From Bacillota bacterium (GTDB taxonomy: Bacteria; Bacillota; Clostridia; DSM-8532), in assembly GCA_023410885.1 (NCBI GenBank), contig JAEYPI010000030.1, forward strand, positions 1 to 16,867: a stretch of DNA of 16,867 nucleotides, in the 5' to 3' direction. Position 1 is the stretch's first letter. Each line of letters begins with the position of its first letter. Under the pieces are notes generated by a model. That model was not told the DNA's origin, did no database searches, and saw only the letters and a list, made by a program, of their open reading frames with translations. Below, piece after piece: positions 7,755-14,314 of the stretch. The translations under genes were made by a program, and so were the position numbers.

Positions 7755-7873
7755 GTAGAGGTGCGCTTTGCGCACCACAAGCCTGGACCCGTAAGTAGAG
7801 GTGCGCTTTGCGCACCACAAGCCTCGACCCGTAAGTAGAGGTGCGCTTTTGCTCACCACATGTTGACCTATAG
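7755..7873. repeat. Three tandem 40-base repeats with internal palindrome
   Basis: Units lie at 7755-7794, 7795-7834 and about 7835-7873. The first two differ at one base (ctgg versus ctcg). The third is diverged after its first 15 bases. Each of the first two contains GGTGCGC-TTT-GCGCACC, a perfect 7-base-pair palindrome with a three-base loop; in the third the stem keeps six of seven pairs. The unit length is not a multiple of three, so the repeats do not encode a repeated peptide. They fill most of the dnaK-dnaJ gap and end about 27 bases before the dnaJ start. They resemble REP-type palindromic elements; what they do here is not known. Confidence 0.9.
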
Positions 7874-7882
7874 AAGAAACGT

Positions 7883-7928
7883 GAAACGGTAAATGCCGTA
7901 AACCAGTGTTTTAGGCAAATACCGTTTC
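7883..7928 (-). terminator. Long hairpin after dnaK, possible attenuator
   Basis: The arms 7883-7897 and 7914-7928 (GAAACGGTA...GCC against its complement) pair as a 9-base-pair stem, a two-base mismatch and a further 4 pairs, with a 16-base loop. On the minus-strand transcript the stem is followed by ACG and then UUUCUUCU, a weak U-rich tract. This could cause partial termination or protect the 3' end of dnaK mRNA after processing, lowering dnaJ output relative to dnaK. Full termination is unlikely, since dnaJ has no obvious promoter of its own. Confidence 0.55.
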
Positions 7929-7963
7929 TTTAGCTACCCGTTCAGGCTGAAAACCCGTAGGAA

Positions 7964-9814
7964 TTATTTCTTATCGTCCTCATCAACTACCTTATAATCG
8001 GCATTGTAAACATTGTCCTGAGGACCGGCACCCTCTCCGGGATTAAAGCCAGGACCTGCGTTAGGACCTGCGCCCTGAGGTCCGGCCTGCTGGTACATCT
8101 TCTGGGAGACACCGTAGAAGGCCTGAGTCAGGGCTTCTGTAGCCTGCTTAATGGCAGCATCATCGGTACCCTTTAAGGCTTCCTTAACCTTATTGATCTC
8201 GGCTTCTACTGATGATTTATCGTCAGGACTCAGCTTGTCACCCATATCCTTCAATGCCTTTTCGCTCTGATAAACCATAGAATCGGCTTCATTTCTCGTT
8301 TCAATGGATTCCTTGCGCTTTTTATCCTCGGCAGCATATTTCTCAGCTTCTTTTACCGCCTTATCAATATCTGCGTCGTTGAGGTTGGAACTGGCGGTGA
8401 TGGTGATTTTTTGTTCGTTGCCAGTACCCATATCACGTGCGGAAACATGTGCAATACCATTGGCATCGATGTCAAAGGTAACCTCGATCTGAGGAACACC
8501 ACGGGGAGCCGGTGGAATACCAGTCAGCTGGAAATTACCCAGCAGCTTATTATAGGCCGCCATCTCACGTTCGCCCTGATAAACCTTGATATCTACACTG
8601 GTTTGCCCATCGGCAGCCGTTGAGAATACTTGGCTCTTCTTTGAAGGAATGGTGGTATTTCTTTCAATGAGCTTTGTGAACACGCCACCCAAGGTTTCGA
8701 TACCCAGTGAGAGCGGTGTAACGTCCAAAAGAAGCAAATCCTTGACTTCACCTGAAAGTACTCCGGCCTGAATAGCCGCGCCAACTGCTACACATTCGTC
8801 AGGGTTAATGCCCTTAAAGGGTTCTTTACCCAAGAATTTCTTAACAGCGTCCTGAACGGCAGGAATACGGGTAGAGCCTCCAACCAAAAGGATTTTGTCA
8901 ATCTGATCGGGAGAAAGGCCGGCATCGGATAATGCGCGTCGGGTGGGTTCCATGGTTTTCTCCACCAGGTCAGCTGTCAGTTCATCGAACTTAGCACGTG
9001 TCAGGTTCATGTCCAAGTGCTTAGGCCCGGTTGCATCGGCTGTGATAAAGGGCAGATTGATATTGGATTGGCTGACGCCAGAAAGCTCAACCTTTGCCTT
9101 TTCAGCCGCTTCCTTAAGTCTTTGCATGGCCATTTTGTCGCTTCTTAAGTCAATACCGTTCTCACGTTTAAAACCGTCAGCCAGCCAGTCTATAACGCGC
9201 TGGTCAAAGTCGTCACCGCCCAATCGGTTATTACCGTGGGTTGCCAGAACCTCAAACACCCCGTCTCCGATTTCAAGAAGGGAAACGTCGAAGGTACCGC
9301 CACCTAAGTCAAAAACAAGGATCTTTTGATCATGTTCCTTGTCCAAGCCATAAGCAAGAGCGGCGGCTGTGGGTTCATTGATTATTCTTAATACTTCAAG
9401 ACCGGCAATTTTCCCGGCATCCTTTGTTGCTTGGCGCTGGGAGTCGGAGAAATAAGCAGGAACAGTAATAACCGCCTGTGTTACAGTCTCACCTAAATAG
9501 CTCTCAGCATCGGACTTGAGCTTTTGCAGCACCATGGCTGAAATTTCCTGAGGAGTGAAGTTCTTATCATCAATCTTTACTTTTCTGTCAGTTCCCATGT
9601 CTCTCTTAATAGAGATAACCGTTCTTTCGGGATTAGTGATAGCCTGACGTTTGGCCACTTGACCAACTAGCCTTTCTCCTGTCTTTGAAAAGGCTACGAC
9701 TGACGGGGTTGTGCGGTTTCCTTCCGCATTTGCGATAACAACGGGCTCGCCGCCTTCCATAACAGCGACACATGAGTTAGTTGTACCAAGGTCTATACCT
9801 ATTACTTTTGCCAT
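7964..9814 (-). CDS. dnaK: Chaperone protein DnaK (Hsp70)
   Basis: DnaK is the ATP-driven Hsp70 of the cytoplasm, working with DnaJ and GrpE. The 616-residue protein has the phosphate-1 motif IGIDLGTTNS (5-14), the phosphate-2 motif FDLGGGTFD (168-176), INEPTAAALAYG, LLVGGSTRIP (about 309-318), the interdomain linker DLLLLDV (359-365), the substrate-binding domain starting VTPLSLGIETLGG, a helical lid, and a Gly/Pro-rich tail ending in YKVVDEDDKK. The stretch between TVISIKRDMG and FTPQEISAMVLQKLK is short, lacking the roughly 24-residue insertion of Gram-negative DnaK, as expected for Firmicutes. The ATG at 9812-9814 has GGAGAG upstream. Expression is expected to follow the CIRCE-controlled promoter before hrcA; no second CIRCE is seen. 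Confidence 0.98.
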   Translation of the reverse strand: MAKVIGIDLGTTNSCVAVMEGGEPVVIANAEGNRTTPSVVAFSKTGERLVGQVAKRQAITNPERTVISIKRDMGTDRKVKIDDKNFTPQEISAMVLQKLKSDAESYLGETVTQAVITVPAYFSDSQRQATKDAGKIAGLEVLRIINEPTAAALAYGLDKEHDQKILVFDLGGGTFDVSLLEIGDGVFEVLATHGNNRLGGDDFDQRVIDWLADGFKRENGIDLRSDKMAMQRLKEAAEKAKVELSGVSQSNINLPFITADATGPKHLDMNLTRAKFDELTADLVEKTMEPTRRALSDAGLSPDQIDKILLVGGSTRIPAVQDAVKKFLGKEPFKGINPDECVAVGAAIQAGVLSGEVKDLLLLDVTPLSLGIETLGGVFTKLIERNTTIPSKKSQVFSTAADGQTSVDIKVYQGEREMAAYNKLLGNFQLTGIPPAPRGVPQIEVTFDIDANGIAHVSARDMGTGNEQKITITASSNLNDADIDKAVKEAEKYAAEDKKRKESIETRNEADSMVYQSEKALKDMGDKLSPDDKSSVEAEINKVKEALKGTDDAAIKQATEALTQAFYGVSQKMYQQAGPQGAGPNAGPGFNPGEGAGPQDNVYNADYKVVDEDDKK

Positions 9815-9864
9815 TTAAAACACTCTCCTGTTTTTATATATTTAAGATCAAAAAAGAAAGTCCA

Positions 9865-10464
9865 TTAGTTAGCCACTTTTACCATGGAGTGACGGATTAC
9901 GATTTCATCCTTATAGATAAATCCTTTTTGGAATTCCTCTATAACAATGTTCCGCTCCAAGGCCTCATCTTCAACATGCATGACAGCATTGTGAAGTTCG
10001 GGGTTAAATACTGTGCCGACGGCCTCAATAGGTTTTACTTCCAATTTGCCAAGAATGTCTGAGAATTGTCTGGATATCAGTGTTATTCCTTCTTTCAGAC
10101 CTTGGCCTTCTTCCGTTTCAGCTGCCTTTAGCGCTCTGTCCAAATTGTCGACAACGGGTATGAATTTCGAAACAACATCAGCCAGCGCATCGCTGTAGAT
10201 TTTTTCCTTTTCCTTTTGAGTCCGCTTTCTAAAATTATCGTACTCGGCAGCCAGACGCTGCATGCGATCAAGAAGCTCTTTGTTTTCGTCTTCTATTTTT
10301 GCAATAGACTCCTTAAGGTTGTTGTCAACATTTTCTTCCTTATTTGCTGCGTCCTTGGAATCACCATTCGAAGGAGTCTCGATGATGGGATCAGAATCAA
10401 CGGATTCCGTGGATGTCTTGCCCTTCTCCTTTGCCTTTATGTCATTTTCAAAATTAAGCGACAT
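9865..10464 (-). CDS. grpE: Nucleotide exchange factor GrpE
   Basis: GrpE releases ADP from DnaK and resets the chaperone cycle. The protein is 199 residues. The first 45 or so are polar, low in hydrophobics and probably disordered. A long coiled coil follows (about 48-100, containing LLDRMQRLAAEYDNFRKRTQ), then the four-helix region around FIPVVDNLDRAL, and the C-terminal beta domain with the family signature FNPELHNAVMHVED and then IEEFQKGFIYKDEIVIRHSM. The ATG at 10462-10464 is preceded by AAAGGAAG. It starts 23 bases after hrcA and ends 50 bases before dnaK, the standard order. Confidence 0.97.
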   Translation of the reverse strand: MSLNFENDIKAKEKGKTSTESVDSDPIIETPSNGDSKDAANKEENVDNNLKESIAKIEDENKELLDRMQRLAAEYDNFRKRTQKEKEKIYSDALADVVSKFIPVVDNLDRALKAAETEEGQGLKEGITLISRQFSDILGKLEVKPIEAVGTVFNPELHNAVMHVEDEALERNIVIEEFQKGFIYKDEIVIRHSMVKVAN

Positions 10465-10487
10465 GTCCTGTACTTCCTTTCTTATTT

Positions 10488-11543
10488 TTAGGGATCATCT
10501 CCGAATAATCGGATAATTTCTCGATTCAAAAGTCCTCTGATGTACTGAATAGAAGAAACCACTTTACCATAGGCCATGCGAGTGGGTCCAATAACACCGA
10601 TAGCACCCAGATCCTTGCCTTCTCTGCCATAGACTGTGGTAATAATACTGAGGTCTTTCATCTGATTGATTTCATTTTCGCTTCCAATCTTGAAATCAAA
10701 TTGTTGCTTAGTCACTGCGCTCTTAACCAATGCAGTAATAACTTCTTCTTCCTTCAACAAATCCAGCACTTCTCTTGCCTTAAAAAGATCGTTAAATTCA
10801 GGATAATTCAATATATTAGTGATACCATCCAAATAAACGTCACTGGTTTCAATTTTCCGCACACACTCCTCTACTGCTTCCAGTATGGAGAAAATCAGAT
10901 CTGATGGCACCTTAATGCTCTGTTGAAGCTCCAAGACCATGGGCATGGTGACTTGATCAATAGTTTTCCCTGATATAATCACATTAAGAGCTTGAGTCAA
11001 TTGAACAAATAAGTTTTCATCCAACAGATAATCATGCTTGATGAGCTTATTTTGGACAATCCCCCCTCCGGCTACAACAACGACCAGAATCCTCTTTTCG
11101 TCGACACTCACCAATTGGATGGATTTAATTATTGCCCTGGAAAGTTGAGGTGTCATAACAACAGAGGTATACCCGGTAATATTGGAAATAATCATGCTTG
11201 CTCTTCTTACCAGCTGATTAAGCTCCTCAATCCGATCATCCATTGCCTTCCTGATTTTTATCATTTCCTCTTGAGCAAGGATATGAATCTGCATGAGATT
11301 ATCAACATAAAATCGATAACCCTTATCGGAGGGTATACGTCCAGCCGATGTATGAGGTTGGGTAATATAGCCCAATTCTTCGAGATCCGCCATTTCGTTG
11401 CGGATCGTTGCCGATCCCAGACCGAGTTCATGTTTCCGGGCAATTGTTCTGGAGCCGACAGGCTGTGCGGATTGGATATAATCATCAATAATAGATTTCA
11501 GGATAGCGCGCTTTCTATCGTTCAGCTCATTTTCCCAGACCAT
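10488..11543 (-). CDS. hrcA: Heat-inducible transcription repressor HrcA
   Basis: HrcA binds CIRCE and represses class I heat-shock genes; its activity depends on the GroE chaperonin in the species studied. The preferred start is the ATG at 11541-11543, giving 351 residues and the start MVWENELNDRKRAIL. It has AAGGAGGTGA at the right distance. A longer frame begins at an ATG at 11580-11582, but that codon lies inside the CIRCE spacer, has no Shine-Dalgarno and adds 13 unrelated residues. The N-terminal winged helix (about 5-75) contains PVGSRTIARK, SATIRNEMADLEELGYI and PHTSAGRIPSDKGYRFYVD, all diagnostic. The central GAF-like and dimerisation parts follow, and FDFKIGSENE and the GAIGVIGPTRMAYGKVVSSI block mark the C-terminal part. 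Confidence 0.97.
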   Translation of the reverse strand: MVWENELNDRKRAILKSIIDDYIQSAQPVGSRTIARKHELGLGSATIRNEMADLEELGYITQPHTSAGRIPSDKGYRFYVDNLMQIHILAQEEMIKIRKAMDDRIEELNQLVRRASMIISNITGYTSVVMTPQLSRAIIKSIQLVSVDEKRILVVVVAGGGIVQNKLIKHDYLLDENLFVQLTQALNVIISGKTIDQVTMPMVLELQQSIKVPSDLIFSILEAVEECVRKIETSDVYLDGITNILNYPEFNDLFKAREVLDLLKEEEVITALVKSAVTKQQFDFKIGSENEINQMKDLSIITTVYGREGKDLGAIGVIGPTRMAYGKVVSSIQYIRGLLNREIIRLFGDDP

Positions 11544-11547
11544 GACC

Positions 11548-11557
11548 TCACCTCCTT
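11548..11557 (-). promoter_or_regulatory. Shine-Dalgarno of hrcA
   Basis: AAGGAGGTGA on the minus strand lies just before the ATG at 11541-11543. It supports the short form of HrcA over the start inside CIRCE. Confidence 0.88.
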
Positions 11558-11565
11558 GTTTTTTG

Positions 11566-11592
11566 TTAGCACTCTCGATCATTGAGTGCTAA
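11566..11592 (-). promoter_or_regulatory. CIRCE operator (HrcA binding site)
   Basis: TTAGCACTC, nine spacer bases, then GAGTGCTAA: a perfect match to the canonical CIRCE inverted repeat. It lies a few bases downstream of the predicted transcription start and upstream of the hrcA Shine-Dalgarno, so HrcA bound here would block the promoter, and the repeat would also be in the 5' untranslated region of the message. This makes hrcA autoregulated and places grpE, dnaK and the genes beyond under HrcA control. Confidence 0.98.
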
Positions 11593-11602
11593 CACTAATC
11601 TT

Positions 11603-11631
11603 AAAATAGCATTATGCACACCCTTTGTCAA
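11603..11631 (-). promoter_or_regulatory. Sigma-A-type promoter of the hrcA operon
   Basis: On the minus strand a perfect -35 TTGACA (11626-11631) and a -10 TATTTT (11603-11608) are separated by 17 bases, and the -10 carries an extended TGC just upstream. The predicted start point is near 11596, placing CIRCE at about +4 to +30. TAAGAT two to three bases further downstream is a weaker alternative -10 with too long a spacer. Confidence 0.85.
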
Positions 11632-11671
11632 TAGCTTTGCGGCACCATGCTCCTATTATGCGCCCACATGC

Positions 11672-11703
11672 AAATACCCGCGTGCATTTACACACGGGTA
11701 TTT
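11672..11703. terminator. Terminator-like hairpin between the CheA-like gene and hrcA
   Basis: AAATACCCG (11672-11680) and CGGGTATTT (11695-11703) form a 9-base-pair stem, extended after one mismatch by GTG/CAC, with a six-base loop. On the minus strand it lies about 50 bases after the CheA-like stop, and the U-rich end (UAUUU) is partly in the stem. On the plus strand the following TTTTGTGTCATTTT is more terminator-like. It is probably a bidirectional terminator separating hemW/CheA-like from the heat-shock promoter. Confidence 0.65.
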
Positions 11704-11754
11704 TGTGTCATTTTGAGCTATTCTATTAATAATCCCACTGCACAATCAACCAGC

Positions 11755-13026
11755 CTATCGTTGAAGAATAATCGCTATTCGTACCCCTTCGCTGTTCATA
11801 TCGTCCAGACTTAAGCGACATTTCATGGTGCTCAGTTTTTTGGCTGCTTCTAAATAACGATGGTCAAACCTCAGTACCTCCAGGTCCACCGTCACATCTC
11901 CGGTAATATCAATGTGAACATTGTTCCCTTCTTCGTATGCGACCACCTCAATATTCCCTATTTTTTGAGCCTTTTGCGCCCCATCTGCATAAGCCTTTTC
12001 AAGTAAAAGCCTCACCAGATCGCCCAAAGGAAGTGCAAGTCGATCTGCAATCTCTTTATCAACCTCGATATTCTCCCCCATGGTGGAGAACATAACCTCC
12101 AAATGATTTTCTTCAATGATAGAGCAAGCTGCACGGGTCAGCTTCTGGAAGGCCTGCTGTAAGGTCACCATACGGAGCTCTTTTAAAATATTTCGGACAT
12201 CGTTAATGAGATGATAGGCCTTGGTAGATTCGATTGTCAGGGCGTCATTGCTTCCAAAACGCAGGACAGCCTCATCCTTAACCGAATCGTAAATGGCACT
12301 GACATTTTGAATGAGGCCAATAATTTGATCCAATCGTTCCAGGGGAATCTTGACGTATTGGTCAGCCGTTGAGGTATTGCGGACCTTTTGCATGCGTATG
12401 GCTTTAATAATATCAGAGGCATCCACTTTCTTTTCTCTTAAGACTATCTCGCCGAATTTCATCTTTCCATAGACACTTGTTTGCTTATTTAAAATATCCT
12501 CGACCTCTGAGCGCTCCATTGCGCCTTCTTGAACCAGGATTTCTCCAATCCGGGATTCCTGTTCCATCGGTTGGCGTATTTCCAATAATATATCCTCTCT
12601 ATTTTTTTTGATACTTAGGATGTGCTGCTCCACTTCCCCCGGTAAGCTGCTATCGTTCCTATCCGTCGTATTGTAACAAAGCTTTTTAATAAAGTTGACT
12701 GAATCCAGGATAAGGTTGATTATGTTTCTCGCGGTAATGGGACTATATTTCCTGACAGCCTCCAGAAGCTCCTCGGTGGCTATGGCGATTTTCGTGCTGG
12801 CTGAATCATTTAAAAGGCCTGTCAGACCTCTTATGGTGTGGAAGCTGCAATAAATAGAATTGAGAATATCCCTGTTGCCCGGGTCCATTTCCAGATTCAC
12901 CAATTCCAGCTCAATATCCTCAAGCATTTCTCTGATTTCAATCAAGAAGTCATCCATGTAGCTTTTACTGATCTCTGCCAGCCCGGGTACTGTTGAAGCA
13001 ATTTCCTTATCGTCCTTAATATCCAT
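11755..13026 (-). CDS. CheA-related protein: Hpt, MshEN-like repeats, degenerate ATPase
   Basis: With the ATG at 13024-13026 the protein has 423 residues. Residues about 20-115 form a histidine phosphotransfer domain, with the phospho-acceptor expected at His63 in SFHTIRGLTGLL. Residues 159-182 and 190-213 are two 24-residue repeats fitting the MshEN pattern (RIGEILVQEG...Q and KFGEIVL...Q). From about 224 the CheA dimerisation region is recognisable (VKIPLERLDQIIGLIQ), then LRMVTLQQAFQKLTRAA and DKEIADRLALPLGDLVR of the ATPase domain. There the N-box Asn, Asp and His are absent (DLVRLLLEKA), and the glycine-rich ATP-lid motifs cannot be found. The end ...EGVRIAIILQR matches the close of a CheA ATPase domain; there is no CheW-like domain. 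A GTG two codons earlier (13030-13032) sits only four bases after GGAGG, so the ATG at ten bases was chosen. It follows hemW by about 46 bases. Autokinase activity looks lost. Confidence 0.85.
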   Translation of the reverse strand: MDIKDDKEIASTVPGLAEISKSYMDDFLIEIREMLEDIELELVNLEMDPGNRDILNSIYCSFHTIRGLTGLLNDSASTKIAIATEELLEAVRKYSPITARNIINLILDSVNFIKKLCYNTTDRNDSSLPGEVEQHILSIKKNREDILLEIRQPMEQESRIGEILVQEGAMERSEVEDILNKQTSVYGKMKFGEIVLREKKVDASDIIKAIRMQKVRNTSTADQYVKIPLERLDQIIGLIQNVSAIYDSVKDEAVLRFGSNDALTIESTKAYHLINDVRNILKELRMVTLQQAFQKLTRAACSIIEENHLEVMFSTMGENIEVDKEIADRLALPLGDLVRLLLEKAYADGAQKAQKIGNIEVVAYEEGNNVHIDITGDVTVDLEVLRFDHRYLEAAKKLSTMKCRLSLDDMNSEGVRIAIILQR

Positions 13027-13072
13027 GTCCACATTACCTCCCGTTATCTGAGCCTCTCTTTATCTAAAGGGA

Positions 13073-14212
13073 TTAAATAAACGCAATAAACACGGTATTA
13101 GCCAAGTCCAATCCTGTTTTGGTTAATCTTATCACAGAGCCGTTACGTTCAACAAGCGCTTGCGATGAGAGCTGCTCCAGTTCCTTATGATACTTTTTCT
13201 CCAAATCTATGTCGAATTCCTTTGATAGTAGGGCCAAATCAATACCTTTATTAAGGCGGAGCCCCAATATTATTTTTTCCGACAATCCTTCTTCCTTTGA
13301 AAGCCCCATATTCTCTGAAAGTGTTAAGGACTCCTTTTTGACACCTTCAATATACATCAGGACATCTGAGGTATTGGCATATCTTCTTTCTTCATAAAAC
13401 GAATGGGCTCCCGCTCCAATTCCGATATACTCCCCTCGCTCCCAGTAATTCATATTATGTTTGCACAGGTATGGAGGTTTCGCGAAATTAGAGATTTCGT
13501 ATTGCTCAAAACCTGCCTGATAAAATTGGTTAATGGCATAGTGGTACATCCGGCGGTCCAGCTCGTCTTCTATTTCGTGAAGATGCCCTTCTTTAAGCAT
13601 CCGGCCAAAGACAGTCTCGTCCTCTATTTTTAAGCTATAACATGAAATATGCGTCAAGTCAAAGGCCAGTACCCGGGCTACCGTTTCACACCACTCCTCA
13701 AAGCTTTGATCCGGTATTCCAAAGATTATATCGGCATTTATGTTCTCAAACCCATGTTTTTGAGCGAGGATTACAGCTTGCGTAAAGTCATTGAAGCTAT
13801 GAATACGGCCAAGCTTTTTGAGAAGTCGTTCCTGACAAGCCTGAAGACCCATACTGAGTCTGTTTATACCTGCAGCGCGATAGGCCGTAAGCTTTTCACC
13901 CGTCAGGGTGCCCGGATTGGACTCCAAGGTGCTTTCGCAATCCTTTATCACATGATAATGGCTATGAACGGTATCCAGAATCCGCTCTATATGATTATGG
14001 GGTATAAGGGAGGGTGTTCCGCCACCGATAAAGATGGTCTTTATTTTTAATTGCTGGAAAGCTTGGGCTTTCATAATAAGTTCATGCACCACGGCATTTG
14101 TATAAGCTTCCCAATGCTCTTCCATACCCGAATAGGACGGAAAGTCGCAATAATGACATTTCTGCCGGCAGAAGGGTATATGAATATATAGTCCAAGCTC
14201 CTTTTGATTCAT
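13073..14212 (-). CDS. hemW: HemW, radical SAM heme chaperone (formerly HemN-like)
   Basis: HemW is a radical SAM protein thought to bind heme and deliver it to haemoproteins; it is often misnamed coproporphyrinogen dehydrogenase. With the ATG at 14210-14212 it has 379 residues and begins MNQKELGLYIHIPFC. The iron-sulfur cluster cysteines are C15, C19 and C22 in FCRQKCHYCDF; the residue after them is Phe, not the extra Cys of true HemN. GGGTPS is at 63-68, and the HemW motif HNxxYW appears in CKHNMNYWERGEYIGIGAGAHS-like sequence near residue 275. A GTG start at 14240-14242 would add ten residues and has no better ribosome site. It follows lepA after a terminator, the common lepA-hemW-hrcA order. 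Confidence 0.94.
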   Translation of the reverse strand: MNQKELGLYIHIPFCRQKCHYCDFPSYSGMEEHWEAYTNAVVHELIMKAQAFQQLKIKTIFIGGGTPSLIPHNHIERILDTVHSHYHVIKDCESTLESNPGTLTGEKLTAYRAAGINRLSMGLQACQERLLKKLGRIHSFNDFTQAVILAQKHGFENINADIIFGIPDQSFEEWCETVARVLAFDLTHISCYSLKIEDETVFGRMLKEGHLHEIEDELDRRMYHYAINQFYQAGFEQYEISNFAKPPYLCKHNMNYWERGEYIGIGAGAHSFYEERRYANTSDVLMYIEGVKKESLTLSENMGLSKEEGLSEKIILGLRLNKGIDLALLSKEFDIDLEKKYHKELEQLSSQALVERNGSVIRLTKTGLDLANTVFIAFI

Positions 14213-14273
14213 GACTCCAGCCTTTCTAAATCGTTGATCCACTTTAGACCGCTCGCAAAGTGACGCTCTTGTT

Positions 14274-14306
14274 AAAGAAACAGGCGGACTTCAAAAGCCC
14301 GCCCTG
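14274..14306 (-). terminator. Intrinsic terminator after lepA
   Basis: On the minus strand CAGGGCGGGCTT, TTG, AAGTCCGCCTG form an 11-pair stem with one bulged G and a three-base loop (14281-14306), followed directly by UUUCUUU (14274-14280). It begins nine bases after the lepA stop. It should end most lepA transcripts, so hemW needs readthrough or its own promoter in the roughly 60 bases that follow, where I see only weak candidates. Confidence 0.88.
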
Positions 14307-14314
14307 CATAGTGA

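Noticed and set aside
7728..7859. N-terminal extension of DnaJ from a GTG at 7859 (44 extra residues)
   Set aside because: It is translated through the 40-base repeats, has no family similarity, and the TTG at 7727 has a proper Shine-Dalgarno and gives the normal DnaJ start.
7755..7873. Tandem repeats as a CRISPR array
   Set aside because: The repeats are directly adjacent, with no unique spacers between them, and no cas genes are present.
9815..9864. Second CIRCE or promoter between grpE and dnaK
   Set aside because: The 50-base gap has no TTAGCACTC-type repeat and no convincing -35/-10 pair.
11544..11582. HrcA start at the ATG inside CIRCE
   Set aside because: There is no ribosome site, it adds 13 residues foreign to the family, and the downstream ATG has AAGGAGGTGA.
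11034..11585. Plus-strand 183-codon frame antisense to hrcA
   Set aside because: It is the mirror of a well-conserved HrcA coding region and has no recognisable family or ribosome site.
13073..14212. Oxygen-independent coproporphyrinogen dehydrogenase (HemN)
   Set aside because: The cluster motif CxxxCxxCxF has Phe where true HemN has a fourth Cys, and the HNxxYW motif and location after lepA fit HemW.
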